Shown here: positions 63,609 through 64,000 of the stretch, piece by piece | Layout: each line of letters begins with the position of its first letter | Numbering within the stretch: the stretch's first letter is position 1 | Source of the DNA: Phenylobacterium sp. NIBR 498073 | GTDB taxonomy: Bacteria > Pseudomonadota > Alphaproteobacteria > Caulobacterales > Caulobacteraceae | Reading direction: 5' to 3' | Length of the DNA: 64,000 bases | NCBI RefSeq assembly: GCF_027286305.1 | Contig: NZ_CP114599.1 | Span: forward strand, 2,790,001 to 2,854,000 | The notes under the pieces: generated by a model | What the model saw: the letters and a program-made list of their open reading frames with translations, nothing else | Database searches by the model: none | Told to the model about the DNA's origin: nothing | Position numbers and translations under genes: made by a program

Positions 63609-63657
63609 CACCCCTTGATAGTGCGACCTACTATCAGCACTTGCGGGGATCAGCATT

Positions 63658-64000
63658 TTGTCGGCTTCGGAGCTCGTGGACGCCAAGGCGGCCATCGACG
63701 TGGAAAAGGCCAAGGCCAAGCGTAAGGCCCAGCGCCGCGCCGCCCTGATGCGCCAGATGGTCCAGTGGCACTGGATCAGCGCTGCGGTCTGCCTGCTCGG
63801 GATGCTGCTGTTCGCGATCACCGGCATCACGCTCAACCACGCCGGGGCCATCGAGGCCAAGCCCCAGACGGTCGAGGCCGAGGGCCAGCTTCCTGCCGAC
63901 CTGCTGAACATCGCCAAGGCGGCCCAGACCGAGCAAGGCGCCCTGCCCGATCCGATCCGGGCCTGGCTGGCCAAGGAAATGGGCGTCAAGGCGCCCAAGG
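63658..64000 (+). CDS. PepSY-associated membrane protein, 3' end outside window
   Basis: About 114 residues visible, from a TTG at 63658 supported by GGGGA at 63645-63649; GTG 63676 is an alternative. A short Lys/Arg-rich N-terminus precedes a transmembrane segment (WISAAVCLLGMLLFAITGITLNHAG), the pattern of PepSY-associated TM helix proteins. These often sit beside siderophore receptors and may take part in ferric-siderophore reduction. The Fur-like box upstream supports iron regulation. No ATG lies near the start. Confidence 0.75.
   Translation, partial: MSASELVDAKAAIDVEKAKAKRKAQRRAALMRQMVQWHWISAAVCLLGMLLFAITGITLNHAGAIEAKPQTVEAEGQLPADLLNIAKAAQTEQGALPDPIRAWLAKEMGVKAPK

Overview
The window is 64 kb of dense, high-GC bacterial chromosome. 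It looks like an alphaproteobacterium of the Caulobacteraceae (Caulobacter or Phenylobacterium type). The family-level call is an inference from several things: an EcfG-type general stress sigma factor with GGAAC-N16-CGTT promoters, a TTGACA/GCTAAG-type promoter reading straight into a start codon, the gatCAB, pyrB and plsY-dprA-topA-rnr housekeeping blocks, and a holdfast/exopolysaccharide-like chain-length pair. Most of the window is chromosomal core. No CRISPR array, rRNA operon, insertion sequence or prophage was seen.

Layout. 1-10 kb: two RNA methyltransferases, a protein-kinase-like protein, HrpB helicase, an APC permease, a metallo-beta-lactamase-fold hydrolase, an OmpR-type two-component pair and a small KGG stress protein. 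10-16 kb: a stress block with a single-chain EgtB-EgtD ergothioneine enzyme divergent from an EcfG-like sigma factor. Each has its own EcfG promoter, and a third EcfG promoter precedes an unknown 240-residue protein at 15249. 16-20 kb: a LuxR-type regulator, a soluble globin-coupled chemoreceptor and an overlapping PAS hybrid kinase. 20-25 kb: a double-TetR regulator, a TonB-dependent receptor and a secreted Ca2+-dependent phosphoinositide phospholipase C. 25-30 kb: an accessory stretch with hydrolases (one interrupted by an in-frame amber codon before its catalytic His), a lower-GC acyltransferase and tRNA-Ser(GCT).

30-38 kb: a polysaccharide locus with a polyprenyl glycosylphosphotransferase, a Wzz/GumC-type co-polymerase and a CpsD-like partner lacking the Walker A lysine. 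It also holds an AraC regulator, a PEP-CTERM protein and a decayed second copy of the start of the co-polymerase gene. 38-45 kb: gatB is separated from gatA-gatC by two genes on the other strand; ruvX and a PilZ protein follow. 45-57 kb: pyrB, a LOG-family gene, a metal-ligand-less dihydroorotase, two unknown accessory genes, then plsY, dprA, topA and rnr. 57-64 kb: a Phd-PAS-PAS protein, an AidB-like acyl-CoA dehydrogenase, a CPA2 antiporter, a PAP2 phosphatase, an EamA protein, a NUDIX hydrolase and the start of a PepSY gene behind a Fur-like box.

The most interesting points are the EcfG promoter cluster around the EgtB-EgtD fusion, the double-TetR/TonB receptor/PI-PLC unit, the Phd-PAS-PAS protein and the interrupted hydrolase. 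All functional calls are from reading motifs and family knowledge. No database search was run.
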